DNA from: Sulfitobacter sabulilitoris
Lineage (GTDB): Bacteria; Pseudomonadota; Alphaproteobacteria; Rhodobacterales; Rhodobacteraceae
Reading direction: 5' to 3'
Assembly (NCBI RefSeq): GCF_005887615.1
Contig: NZ_VANS01000001.1
Coordinates: 173,415 to 237,414, forward strand
Length of the DNA stretch: 64,000 nucleotides
Of this stretch, positions 1 to 9,700 are shown one piece after another. The stretch's first letter is position 1, and each line of letters opens with the position of its first letter. Below the pieces are notes generated by a model that was given only the letters and a program-made list of their open reading frames with translations, searched no databases and was not told the DNA's origin. The position numbers were made by a program, and so were the translations under genes.

Positions 1-782
1 AAGATCTGTTCGGTCAGCACCGCACCGGCGACCAGTTCGCCGAACAGCAGCGCCGTCAGGGTCACGATCGGCGTCAGCGCATTGCGAAACGCGTGTTTGA
101 GCACGACGCGCCGTTCGGTCAGGCCCTTGGCGCGCGCGGTTCGCACGTAGTCCGATTTCAGTACGCCCAGCATTGCCGATCGCGTGTGGCGCATCAGGGT
201 GGCGGCCAGCGCCGTGCCCAGCACGAAGGCCGGCATCAGCATGGTGGTAATGGATTTGCCGAAGTCTTCGGACAGCGGCACATAGCCCGAGGCGGGCAGC
301 AACTGCCATTTCACCGACACCAGCAGGATCAGCATGATCCCCAGCCAGAAGTTCGGGATCGACAGGCCCGACAGCGCCACGACATTGGCGACGTAATCGG
401 TCACGGTGCCCTTCTTGACGGCCGACAGGATGCCCGCGGGAATGCCGATCACCAGCGCGAAGATCATCGACATCACGGCCAGTTGGATCGTGACGGGCAG
501 CTTTTGCCCGATCAGCTCAAGCACCGGCTGATTGGTGCGCAGGGAAATGCCGAGATCGCCCCGCATCGCATTGGTGATCCAGGTGAAATACTGCACCGGG
601 ATGGGATCGTTCAGGCGGTATTTCTCGCGCAGGAACTCCAGCACTTCGGGGTCGCGTTCCTCGCCCGCCATGGCCAGCACCGGATCGCCCGGCAACAGTT
701 TTTGCAGCGCGAAGACAAAGACCGAGATCAGGATGATTGTCGGCACGGCGATCAGCAATCGGCGCAGGATGAAGGATAACAT
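1..782 (-). CDS. ABC transporter permease, DppB/OppB type (partial, C-terminus off the left edge)
   Basis: Inner-membrane permease of a peptide/nickel-type ABC importer. The product begins MLSFILRRLLIAVPTI, the usual DppB first membrane helix. It contains the DppB-like LPGDPV segment, several hydrophobic helices, and near the left edge the start of the EAA-type loop that docks on the ATPase. About 260 residues are visible, against about 310-335 for the family, so roughly 50-70 residues lie outside. The ATG at 782 is chosen because the protein starts directly with the conserved helix. It lies 64 bp downstream of the binding-protein gene in the same transcript. A DppC partner permease is expected just beyond the edge. 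The substrate is not readable: family members carry peptides, opines, glutathione or sugars. Confidence 0.93.
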   Translation of the reverse strand, partial: MLSFILRRLLIAVPTIILISVFVFALQKLLPGDPVLAMAGEERDPEVLEFLREKYRLNDPIPVQYFTWITNAMRGDLGISLRTNQPVLELIGQKLPVTIQLAVMSMIFALVIGIPAGILSAVKKGTVTDYVANVVALSGLSIPNFWLGIMLILLVSVKWQLLPASGYVPLSEDFGKSITTMLMPAFVLGTALAATLMRHTRSAMLGVLKSDYVRTARAKGLTERRVVLKHAFRNALTPIVTLTALLFGELVAGAVLTEQI

Positions 783-814
783 GGCTCAGGGCTTTCCGGA
801 TGGGTCAGGGTGGC

Positions 815-835
815 CGCGCCCCGGCCGGGGGCGCG
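815..835 (-). other. GC stem-loop between binding-protein and permease genes
   Basis: An 8-bp perfect stem (815-822 CGCGCCCC with 828-835 GGGGCGCG) closes on a 5-base loop in the 64-bp gap after the binding-protein gene. No U-tract follows. Such hairpins often protect the upstream mRNA from 3' decay and lower permease expression relative to the binding protein. That role is inferred. Confidence 0.5.
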
Positions 836-846
836 ACCGGTGGTCG

Positions 847-2373
847 TCACTGCTCGAGGGTGACGCCTTCGAGACGGATCATGCCGTCGGGGTAGGGGGT
901 GAAGCCCGCGATATCCGCGTCCAGCGCCCAGATCCATGTCTGGTGGTAGAGGTACACGATGGGCATATCCACGGCGAGGATGTCGCGCGCGGCATCGTAT
1001 TTCGCCTTGCGCTCCGCCGTGTCGTTCGATGTCCGCGCGGCGTTCAGCAATTCGTCCACCTGCGGGTTGGAATACTTGCTGTCGTTGATGCCGCCATCGG
1101 TGGTCATGAACTGGTGGATGTTGCCATCGGGATCGACACGCCCCGACCAACCGATCTGGCTGGCCTGGTAATCACCGGCCGACTGATCCGCCAGCAGCGT
1201 CGCGAATTCCTTGGAGGTGATGGTGATGTTGATCCCCGCCTCGGCGGCCATCGCCTGCACGACCTGCATCAGTTGCAGCGGCACGGTGGTGTTGGGCACC
1301 TGAACCTCAAGGTCGATCCCGTCGGGAAAGCCCGCCTCGGCCAGCAAGGCCTTGGCCTTGTCCACGTCGCGCGCGGGCACGGGGTGGTCGGTGTCGTACC
1401 ACGGAGAGTTGGGCGGGAAGGGCTGGTTGCCGGGGGCGAATGCACCTTCGAACACGACCTGGTTGATCGCCTCGCGGTCGATGGCCAGGCTCAGCGCCTG
1501 GCGCAGACGGGCGTCGTTGCCCCAGGGGTTGTCGCCCTTTTCGCCGTTGGCGATGTTGATCGTGATGCCCTGGTAGCCAAGCGACACGGCGCTTTGAACG
1601 TCGATGCCGTCATCGGCGCGCGCCTGTGCGAGGTCGGTGGCGGCCAGGCGCTCGAGGATATGGATGTCGCCCGATTGCAGGTTCGCCAGACGCACCGTGG
1701 TGTCGGGAATGGGCAGGAAGGTCACGCTGTCGAAGTTGATCGCGTCGGCGTTCCAATAGTCGGCAAAGCGGTTCAGCACGATACGGTCCTGCGCCACGCG
1801 CTCGCCAAAGCTGAAGGGGCCGGAGCAGACGGGGTTGAGGCCGAAATCGGCGCCTGCGGCCGCGGCGGCGGTGGGCGAGACCATCATGCCCGCGCGGTCG
1901 GCAAGCTGCGCCAGCAGCGTGGCGTCGGGGCCCTTGAGGTTGAGCTTGATCTCGTAGTCGCCCAGCACCTCTGTGCCGGTGATCGAGCTCAGCTCGGACT
2001 TGCGCCGGCTTTCTTCAAGGGTTTGGCTGCGGTCGATGTTGGCGGCCACGGCCTCGGCGTTGAAGGGCGTGCCGTCGTGAAACACCACGCCTTCGCGCAG
2101 TTGCAGCGTCACCGACGCGCCGTCCTCGGCCCATGTCCAGCCGGTGGCAAGCTGCGGAATGATCTCGAGTTCGGGCGTGATGTCGACCAGCTTGTCGCAC
2201 AGCGAGGCATAGACGATACGCCCGACGAAGGTGCGCGACTGGTCCGGGTCGAGCACGTCGGCATCCGATTGCAGCGCGATGCGCAGATCCTGCGCAAAGG
2301 CCGCCGGTGCGGCGATCCCCAGCGCCGTGGCGCCCAGCAGGGCGGCGGTGAGGGTTGATTTCAGGTGAAGCAT
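847..2373 (-). CDS. Peptide-type ABC transporter substrate-binding protein (SBP_bac_5)
   Basis: Periplasmic binding protein of 508 residues, the usual size for DppA/OppA-type proteins (about 500-540). The N-terminus is a Sec signal peptide ending near AAPAAFAQ, so the mature protein starts around residue 28. The mature start DLRIALQSDADVLDPDQSRT is the typical family opening, and the body has the usual architecture with internal LATGWTWAEDG and GSGRVDPDG-like segments. The ATG at 2373 follows a good Shine-Dalgarno (GAGAGGA) in the 15-bp gap after the second ATPase gene. It captures the substrate and delivers it to the permease encoded downstream. The ligand cannot be inferred from sequence alone. 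Confidence 0.95.
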   Translation of the reverse strand: MLHLKSTLTAALLGATALGIAAPAAFAQDLRIALQSDADVLDPDQSRTFVGRIVYASLCDKLVDITPELEIIPQLATGWTWAEDGASVTLQLREGVVFHDGTPFNAEAVAANIDRSQTLEESRRKSELSSITGTEVLGDYEIKLNLKGPDATLLAQLADRAGMMVSPTAAAAAGADFGLNPVCSGPFSFGERVAQDRIVLNRFADYWNADAINFDSVTFLPIPDTTVRLANLQSGDIHILERLAATDLAQARADDGIDVQSAVSLGYQGITINIANGEKGDNPWGNDARLRQALSLAIDREAINQVVFEGAFAPGNQPFPPNSPWYDTDHPVPARDVDKAKALLAEAGFPDGIDLEVQVPNTTVPLQLMQVVQAMAAEAGINITITSKEFATLLADQSAGDYQASQIGWSGRVDPDGNIHQFMTTDGGINDSKYSNPQVDELLNAARTSNDTAERKAKYDAARDILAVDMPIVYLYHQTWIWALDADIAGFTPYPDGMIRLEGVTLEQ

Positions 2374-2388
2374 TGTCAGTCCTCTCTG

Positions 2389-3513
2389 TCAGTCTTTGGT
2401 GGGTGTTGGTGAAGTGGCGGCAGCGGTCTTGTACGTGAGCGGCGCCCCATCCGCCGCGGCGCGGTAAAGCGCGAAACGGGAGGCCGACCCGGATGACCGG
2501 GGTTTGGCTGTTCTTTCTGGCACGGCCTGCGCCGCCGCGATCGCACGCCAGTGATGGCAGGCGACCGCGTGCTCGTCGGCGTCGTCCTCGAGGCGCGGCA
2601 CATCGGTGCGGCAGTTGTCCTGGGCAAAGGGGCAGCGGGTATGGAACCGGCAGCCCGGCGGCGGCGCGGAGGGGCTTGGCATCTCGCCCAGAACGGTCTG
2701 TTCGCGCGGGGTCTCGGAATGGCGCGGCTCGGGGATCGCATCGAGCAGCGCGCGGGTATAGGGATGGCGCGGGGATTCAAAAACCTCATCCGCGGTGCCG
2801 CTCTCGACGATCTGTCCCAGGTACATCACCGCGACGCGGTCGCTCATGTGGCGGATCACGGCCAGGTCATGCGCGATGATGACCAGCGTCAGGTCCAGAT
2901 CGCGGCCCAGATCGCTCAGCAGGTTGATGACCTGCGCCTGCACCGACACATCCAGCGCCGAAACAGGCTCGTCCCCGATGATCAGCTTGGGGCCGGACGC
3001 CAGCGCGCGGGCGATGCCGATCCGCTGGCGTTGACCGCCGGAGAACTCGTGCGGATAGCGATCCGCGTGCTCCGGCTTGAGGCCGACCTGTTCGAGCAGG
3101 CCCGCCACACGGTCGCGGCGCTGCGCGCGGGTGAGGTCTGGCGCGTGAACCTCCAGCGGCTCGCCCACCAGCTTGCCCACCGTGAGCCGCGGGTTGAGCG
3201 ATGAAAACGGATCCTGAAAGATGAACTGCATGTCGCGCCGCAGATCGGTGAGCGCCTTGCCGTCGACGCCCGAAATGTCTCGCCCGTCAAACACGACCTC
3301 GCCGCGCGTGGGGGTCAGCAGGCGCATCAGCAGACGCGCCAGCGTGGATTTCCCGCAGCCGCTTTCGCCGACGATGGCAAAGGTTTCGCCGCGTTTGATC
3401 GTGAGGTCGATTCCATCGACCGCACGCACCACCGTCGGGTTTTGCAGCAGCCCGCCGCCGACATTGAAATGACGCACAAGACCGTGCGCGGCCAGGATCG
3501 TGTCGTTGCTCAT
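2389..3513 (-). CDS. ABC transporter ATP-binding protein, DppF/OppF type
   Basis: Cytoplasmic ATPase of 374 residues energising the importer. It shows Walker A GESGCGKST, the signature SGGQRQRIGIARAL, Walker B LIIGDEPVSALD and the H-loop (VIIAHDLAVIRHM). A C-terminal oligopeptide-type extension carries the cysteine-rich CRFHTRCPFAQDNC segment. A proline/alanine tail of about 45 residues extends beyond the normal end of the family and looks disordered. The ATG at 3513 is preferred over a longer reading because it forms an ATGA overlap with the stop of the preceding ATPase gene and matches family N-termini. The gene is translationally coupled to the partner ATPase. Confidence 0.95.
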   Translation of the reverse strand: MSNDTILAAHGLVRHFNVGGGLLQNPTVVRAVDGIDLTIKRGETFAIVGESGCGKSTLARLLMRLLTPTRGEVVFDGRDISGVDGKALTDLRRDMQFIFQDPFSSLNPRLTVGKLVGEPLEVHAPDLTRAQRRDRVAGLLEQVGLKPEHADRYPHEFSGGQRQRIGIARALASGPKLIIGDEPVSALDVSVQAQVINLLSDLGRDLDLTLVIIAHDLAVIRHMSDRVAVMYLGQIVESGTADEVFESPRHPYTRALLDAIPEPRHSETPREQTVLGEMPSPSAPPPGCRFHTRCPFAQDNCRTDVPRLEDDADEHAVACHHWRAIAAAQAVPERTAKPRSSGSASRFALYRAAADGAPLTYKTAAATSPTPTKD

Positions 3514-4574
3514 GCCACCACCGAAATATTGCTGTCGAGCGGCGCATAATGGCATGCGACCTCGTGATCCGCGCCCATGTCGCGCATCGCTGGGACGGTG
3601 TTGCAGTCCTGCGTGGCAAAGGGGCAGCGGCTTTGGAACCGGCAACCTTGCGGCATGTCGGCAATGGATGGCACCGTGCCCGGCACCGTCGTCAGCCGGG
3701 TGCGCGGGCCCGTCAGCTTGGGGACGGAGCTCATCAATCCGATCGTATAGGGGTGCTGCGGGTCGTCGAACACTTGCGACACGGGGCCACGTTCGACGAT
3801 CTGGCCGCCGTACATCACCGCGACGGTGGTCGCGAGTTCGGCAACGACCCCCAGATCATGCGTGATCATGACGGTGCCCATGTTGCGGCGCGCCTGCAGG
3901 TCGCGGATCAGGTCGAGGATCTGCGCCTGGATCGTCACGTCCAGCGCCGTTGTCGGTTCATCCGCGATCAGCAGCGCCGGGTCGTTCACCAGCGCCATAG
4001 CGATCATCACCCGCTGGCGCATACCACCGGACAATTGGTGCGGGTATTCGCGCAACCGCTGGCGCGGCGCGGGGATGCCGACCTGTTCAAGCATGTCGCC
4101 GGCACGCTGCATCGCCTCGGCCTTGGTGCAATCGGTGTGCTGCATGACGGCTTCGGCGATCTGGTCGCCGATGCGGAACGCCGGGTTCAGCGATGTCATC
4201 GGCTCCTGAAAGATCATCGCCATGCGGTCGCCACGCAGCCGTGCCGGCAAGACTTGCCGCGTCAGGTCATAGGAGGTCTGCTCGAAAACCATTGAACCAC
4301 TGGGGATTTCGGCCGCATCGGGCGGCAGAAGCCCCATCAGGGCCATCGCGGTCACGCTTTTGCCGCAACCCGATTCGCCGACGATGCACAGGATTTCGCC
4401 GGCGCTGACCCTCAGGTCGATGCCGCTGACAACATCGCGTGACTGGCCCCGGAACCGCAGGCTGAAATTCCGCACCTCAAGCAACGGCGTCGTCGCGGGC
4501 GCATCCGGTTCGGCGGGGCTGCGATGGGCGTCAATATTGGACAATACGAACTCGCTTTGCGAAAGGTGAACCAA
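3510..4574 (-). CDS. ABC transporter ATP-binding protein, DppD/OppD type
   Basis: First gene of the importer operon and partner of the DppF-type ATPase. Walker A is GESGCGKSVTA, the signature is LSGGMRQRVMIAMAL, Walker B is LLIADEPTTALD, and the C-terminal CRFQSRCPFATQDC oligopeptide motif is present. The start is uncertain. The longest reading uses TTG at 4574 with no clear Shine-Dalgarno, and further in-frame TTG codons follow near 4535 and 4488, so the first 15-30 residues may not be translated. The core starting LLEVRNFSLRF is typical of the family. The product call is secure and the start is not. Confidence 0.93.
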   Translation of the reverse strand: MVHLSQSEFVLSNIDAHRSPAEPDAPATTPLLEVRNFSLRFRGQSRDVVSGIDLRVSAGEILCIVGESGCGKSVTAMALMGLLPPDAAEIPSGSMVFEQTSYDLTRQVLPARLRGDRMAMIFQEPMTSLNPAFRIGDQIAEAVMQHTDCTKAEAMQRAGDMLEQVGIPAPRQRLREYPHQLSGGMRQRVMIAMALVNDPALLIADEPTTALDVTIQAQILDLIRDLQARRNMGTVMITHDLGVVAELATTVAVMYGGQIVERGPVSQVFDDPQHPYTIGLMSSVPKLTGPRTRLTTVPGTVPSIADMPQGCRFQSRCPFATQDCNTVPAMRDMGADHEVACHYAPLDSNISVVA

Positions 4575-4892
4575 TTAGGCATTGGTTTGGAGTGTCCGGA
4601 TGCCGTTTGTCAATTCTTATATCCATCCATCTGCAAATATATTCGCACCGACCGGCCGGATCCGGCTTGACCGCTCAATATTTGTGCGCCCGCCCGCGCA
4701 GGCGGAAAACCGCCGCCCGGATCAGGGCGGGGCGGACCAGACCGGCCGGAACGGTGGTCACAAGGTCGGGAACCGGCAAAACCTTGTTTGCGATCCGCTG
4801 GTCATTCCCGTTTAATGGCCCATGTGAGTAATCAGGACCGTGGCGCAGGCAATCGCGTGATGCGCGGAGCGTAAGAAAGTGGCAGGGGCAGG
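4575..4892. other. Divergent intergenic region (ABC operon / tamA)
   Basis: A gap of 318 bases between the leftward ABC operon and rightward tamA. It has an A/T-rich stretch at about 4610-4690, unusual for this GC-rich window and a likely promoter zone. On the minus strand TTGACA (4608-4613) is a consensus -35, but no good -10 lies at 17 bp. On the plus strand TTGACC occurs near 4668. Open frames here show no protein-like composition, so I call no gene. Confidence 0.4.
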
Positions 4893-6719
4893 ATGACAGG
4901 ACGGATGCGGTGCAGATTGGTGGCCACTGGCGCAGGCATGGCCCGCACCGCGATGGTCGTGCTGTTCGGACTTGGCGCGCAGGCGGCGCTGGCCGCCGAC
5001 GTCTCGATCGAGGGCGCCCTGACCGAGGAACTGCGCGAGGCGCTGACCGGCGGGTCGCTGCTGGTCGAGCAATCCAAGGCGGAGGCGGCCCCCAGCCCGC
5101 AGGAGCTTGTCTCGTCGGCGCAGGCGGATTACCAGCGGCTGCTGGCCGTTCTGTATGATCGCGGCTATTTCGGCGGCGTGATCACGATCAAGCTGGATGG
5201 GCGCGAAGCGGCGCAGGTGCCGCCGGTGTCGCCGCCGCAAAACGTGCAGCGGGCGGTCATCAGCGTCGATCCCGGCCCGCAGTTCCGGTTCGGCCAGGCC
5301 CGGATTGCCCCGGTCGCGCCGGGCACCGAATTGCCCGAAGAGTTCGCATCCGGTCAGACCGCCAGCCTGGGCGCGATGCGCGACGCCACAAGCGCGGGCA
5401 TCGACGGGTGGCGCGACGCGGGCCACGCCAAGGCCCGGCTGGCGCGCCAGGACATCATCGCCCGCCATCCCGACCGGACGATCAACGCCGATCTGACCCT
5501 CGCGCCGGGGCCGCGGCTGCGGTTCGGCCCGCTGACGGTGCAGGGCAACACGGATGTGCGCACCGACCGCATCATTGAAATTGCGGGCCTGCCCTCAGGG
5601 CAGACCTATTCGCCGCAAGAGCTGGAGCGCGCGGCGACCCGGCTGCGGCGCACGGGCACCTTCCGTTCGGTGGCGATGATCGAGGCCGAGACTGCCGGCC
5701 CCGACCAGACCTTGCCGATCACCGTCCAGCTGACCGAACAGCCGCCGCGCCGCTTTGGCTTTGGCGCTGAACTGTCGTCGCTCGAAGGATTGACGCTCAG
5801 CACCTTCTGGCTGCACCGCAACCTGTTGGGCGGGGCCGAACGCCTGCGCATCGAGGGCGAGATCAAGGGCATCGGCGGCGAAAGCGGCGGCGAGGATTAC
5901 CGCCTCGCGGCCCGGTTCGAACGTCCTGCGACGTTCAACGAGGATACGAACTTCTATACCCTGGCCGAGATCGAGCAGCTTGACGAGGTCGCGTTTTTTT
6001 CGCGGCAGGCCACCATCGAGGCGGGGATCGAGCGCATCGCATCCGACAACCGCCGCTATCGGTTCGGCCTGGGCCTGCGCCGCGGGCAGACCCGCGATGC
6101 CTTCGGAGAGAACACCTACACGCTGTTCCTGGTGCCGCTGGGCGTCACGTTCGATTACCGCGACCGCGCCCTGAACGCGACGTCGGGCTATTATGCGAAC
6201 GCCGAAATCACGCCTTTCCTGGCCATCGACGGTGCGGCCAACGGGGTGCGCAGCTATGCCGATCTGCGGGCGTACCGGACCTTTGGCGACACCCGGCCCA
6301 TCACCCTTGCTGTGCGCGGGCAGTTGGGGTCGGTCGCCGGGCCGGGCCTGTCGTCCGCGCCGGCCGATTTCCTGTTCTATTCGGGCGGTGGCGGCACCGT
6401 GCGCGGGCAACCCTACCAGGCTCTCGGCGTCGATCTGGGGGGCGGCAACATCGTGGGCGGGCGGTCCTTTGTCGGGCTCTCGGCCGAGGTGCGGGTCAAG
6501 ACCACGGGCGCGCTGGGGTTCGTGGGCTTTGTCGACGCGGGCTATATCGGATCAGGGGAATTTCCCGACGGGTCCGGCGATTGGCACAGCGGCGCCGGGG
6601 TCGGCATCCGCTACGACACCGGCATCGGCCCGATCCGCCTGGACGTGGCGGTGCCCACGTCCGGCCCCGAGGCCGACAGCAACTTTCAGGTCTACATCGG
6701 AATAGGACAGGCGTTTTGA
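4893..6719 (+). CDS. tamA: TamA, outer-membrane BamA-family translocation/assembly protein
   Basis: Outer-membrane beta-barrel of the Omp85 superfamily that works with TamB in inserting or supplying outer-membrane components. It has 608 residues: a signal peptide ending near AALAADVSI, about three POTRA domains (roughly residues 35-290), then a 16-strand barrel ending in the outer-membrane C-terminal phenylalanine (IGIGQAF). The barrel contains the L6-loop signature GGGGTVRGQPYQ, the VRG motif diagnostic of the superfamily. The length matches alphaproteobacterial TamA. The ATG at 4893 follows a GGCAGGGGCAGG sequence, and in-frame ATGs at 4905 and 4938 are alternatives. The next gene starts inside its stop codon, so the two are co-translated. 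Confidence 0.95.
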   Translation: MTGRMRCRLVATGAGMARTAMVVLFGLGAQAALAADVSIEGALTEELREALTGGSLLVEQSKAEAAPSPQELVSSAQADYQRLLAVLYDRGYFGGVITIKLDGREAAQVPPVSPPQNVQRAVISVDPGPQFRFGQARIAPVAPGTELPEEFASGQTASLGAMRDATSAGIDGWRDAGHAKARLARQDIIARHPDRTINADLTLAPGPRLRFGPLTVQGNTDVRTDRIIEIAGLPSGQTYSPQELERAATRLRRTGTFRSVAMIEAETAGPDQTLPITVQLTEQPPRRFGFGAELSSLEGLTLSTFWLHRNLLGGAERLRIEGEIKGIGGESGGEDYRLAARFERPATFNEDTNFYTLAEIEQLDEVAFFSRQATIEAGIERIASDNRRYRFGLGLRRGQTRDAFGENTYTLFLVPLGVTFDYRDRALNATSGYYANAEITPFLAIDGAANGVRSYADLRAYRTFGDTRPITLAVRGQLGSVAGPGLSSAPADFLFYSGGGGTVRGQPYQALGVDLGGGNIVGGRSFVGLSAEVRVKTTGALGFVGFVDAGYIGSGEFPDGSGDWHSGAGVGIRYDTGIGPIRLDVAVPTSGPEADSNFQVYIGIGQAF

Positions 6720-9700
6720 AACAGTTCGTATTGCGGATCTTTCTGGCGCTTTCGCTGAGCTGCGCCGCGTTCGGTGCCCGGGCGCAGGACGACGACCGCG
6801 GTTTCCTCGCGGGGCTGATCGAAGGCGCCTTGGGCGGCGAGGGCCGTGAGGTGCGCATCGAAGGGTTCGCCGGCGCGCTCAGTTCGGAGGCGTCCTTCGA
6901 CCGGATGACGATCGCCGACGCGGATGGCATTTGGCTGACCCTGACCGGCGCGCGGCTGGTGTGGAACCGCAGTGCGCTGTTGCGCGGGCGGCTCGAGGTC
7001 GAGCGGCTGAGCGCCGAGGCGCTGGAATTGCCGCGCCTGCCAAAGCCGATCGAGGAGGAGGATCTGCCCCCCGCCGAAGCCACCGGCTTTGCCCTGCCGA
7101 CATTGCCGGACCTGCCGGTGTCGGTGAATGTCCAGGCCTTCGAAGTGGCCCGTATCGCGCTGGGTGCGCCGATCTTGGGCGAGGAGACCGTGTTGACCCT
7201 GTCGGCCAACGCGCGGCTCGATGACGTGGGCGCCAATGTCGATCTGCGCGCCACGCGGACGGATGCGAAACAGGGCCAATTCGCGATCACCGCCAATCTG
7301 GACCGCGACACCCGGGTGCTGGACCTGCTGCTGAACCTGACCGAGGAGGACGACGGCATCGCGGCGCGGCTGCTGGATCTGCCCGACCGTCCGTCCGTCG
7401 ACCTGACGGTCGAGGGACAGGGCCCGCTTACGGATTTCGCCAGCGATGTCGTGCTGTCCACCGCAGGACAGGAGCGCCTGACTGGCCAGATTACGCTGCT
7501 TTCGGTCGCCCCGGAAAAGCCGACCGAAACCCCTGATCAGCGGATCCAGGCCGACATCGGCGGCGACATCACAGCCGTGATCGCACCGCAGTACCGCGAC
7601 TTTTTCGGTGAGAACGTGCAATTGCGCGTCGATGCGCTGATTGCGGGGGACGGCGCGATCAACCTCAGCGACCTGAGCATGACGGCCCGCGCCGCGCAAT
7701 TGTCCGGTCAGGTCCGGCTCAATCAGGAGAAATGGCCGACCTTCATCGACATCAGCGGCACGATCGCCAACCCCGGCGGGGAGCCGGTGTTGCTGCCCGG
7801 CACCGATGGCACGACCTTTGTCGACGAAGTGGCGCTTGCGGTGACCTACGCCGCCGCCGATGGCGAGGCCTTCGAGGGCAGCTTCGATATCCGCAACCTG
7901 ACCCGGCCCGAAGTGACGATTGCATCCACGCGGCTTGAGATGGACGGCACATTGCAGGGGAACCTGGGATCGGTCGGGCAACTGCTGGCCGATGTGGCCT
8001 TCGAGGCCACCGGCGTGGCATTGACCGATCCGTCGGCAGCGCAGGCGCTGGGAGATGCGGTGACGGGCACGGCCAACGTGAACTACATCGAAGGCCAGCC
8101 CGTCCGGATCAGCGATCTTGACCTGAGCGGCGCGGATTACGGCTTGACCGGCCGCGCGGTGATCGGCGCGGTCGAAGAGGGCTTGCCGACCCGCCTGACC
8201 ATGGCGCTAAGCGCGCAGGACCTGTCGCGCTTTGCGGGGCTTGCCGGGCAGGACATCGAGGGCGCGACCCGGATCACCCTGTCGGGCACCATCGCGCCGC
8301 TGGCGGGAACATTCGATCTGAGCCTCGATGGCACGACGCAGGATCTGGCGGTGGGCATTCGCGAGGCGGACGCGCTTCTGACGGGGGAAACCCGGCTGGC
8401 CCTGGCCGCGCGCCGGACCGAGGATGGCACATTCGTCGAAGACCTGACGCTGATCAACGCCGCGCTTGATGTGGCGGCGGATGCACAGCTGCGCACCGAC
8501 AACAGCTTTGTGAGAGCGACCGCGCGCCTGGTGGATGTGGGGCTGGTGATGCCGCAATATACCGGCCCGCTGTCGTTCGAGGGCACGGCGTCGCAGGACA
8601 CGCGCGGCTGGACCGTGGATGCCGATCTGGATGGCCCCTATGATATCGCGCTGGCGCTGCAGGGGCTGGCGACCGGGCCCGCGGCGGACCTCGCCTTTGA
8701 CCTGCGCGTGCCGCAGGTCAAGCCGCTGGTGCCACAGGTCGAAGGCCCGCTGACCGCGCAGGGCCGCGCCTTCCGGTCGTCCGCTGGCTGGAATGTCGAT
8801 CTGTCCGCGACCGGACCTTATAGCGCGCAGGTCGCTCTGAAAGGTCTGGCCACGGGCGGCGCGGCGGACCTCGCCTTCGATCTCAGCCTGCCCGACGTGA
8901 ATCCGCTGGTGCCGCAGGTGCGCGGAGCGTTAACCGCACAAGGCCGCGCGTTTCAATCGCCCGAAGGCTGGAATGTCGATCTGGCTGCCACTGGCCCTTA
9001 CAGCGCGCAGGTCGCTCTGAAAGGTCTGGCCACGGGGGCCGATGCCGATCTGCAGTTCACGGCATCCGTGCCGAACGTGCAGCCGCTCGTGCCCGGCGTC
9101 TCTGGCCCGCTGTCGACCGAAGGGCGCGCCTTTCAAAGCCCCGAGGGCTGGCGCGTGGATGTCACCGCGCAGGGGCCATATGCCTCGCGCGTGGCGGCTC
9201 GGGGGCTTGCGACCGGGCCCGATGCGACGCTTGATTTCAGCGCGTCGATGCCCGATGTCGGCGCCCTGGTGCCGCGGATCCGCGGGCCTTTGGCGATCGA
9301 AGGCGGTGCCGCCAAATCGCCGGCGGGATGGCGCATCGACACGTCGATGCAGGGCCCCTCGGGAACGCAGGCAGCCGTTGCGGGGCTGGTGGCGCTGGAT
9401 GGCAACCTGGACCTGCGGATCAACGGCAGCGCGCCGCTGGGCCTGTCCGCGCCATTTCTGGCGCCGCGCAACCTGCAGGGGCAGGCGCGGTTCGATCTGT
9501 CGGTGAACGGCCCGCCGGCGCTGTCCTCCGTCACCGGGCAGATCAGCACCGGCAACGCCAGCTTTTCCGCACCGAACCTGCGGGTGGGGCTTACCGGGCT
9601 GCAGACGACCGTCACGCTGGAACAGTCGCGCGCCCGCATCGACGCGCGCGCCAGCGTGGTGTCGGGCGGGCAGGTGCGCGTCGGTGGCACGGTCGGGTTG

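Noticed and set aside
532-2358. Plus-strand 608-codon open frame opposite the peptide-binding protein
   Set aside because: The minus strand encodes a signal-peptide-bearing binding protein; the plus-strand product resembles no family and is rich in Gly, Val, His and Arg.
4582-4831. Short plus-strand frames of 77 and 79 codons before tamA
   Set aside because: They overlap each other in two frames, have no ribosome site and no protein-like composition; the region is better read as promoter DNA.
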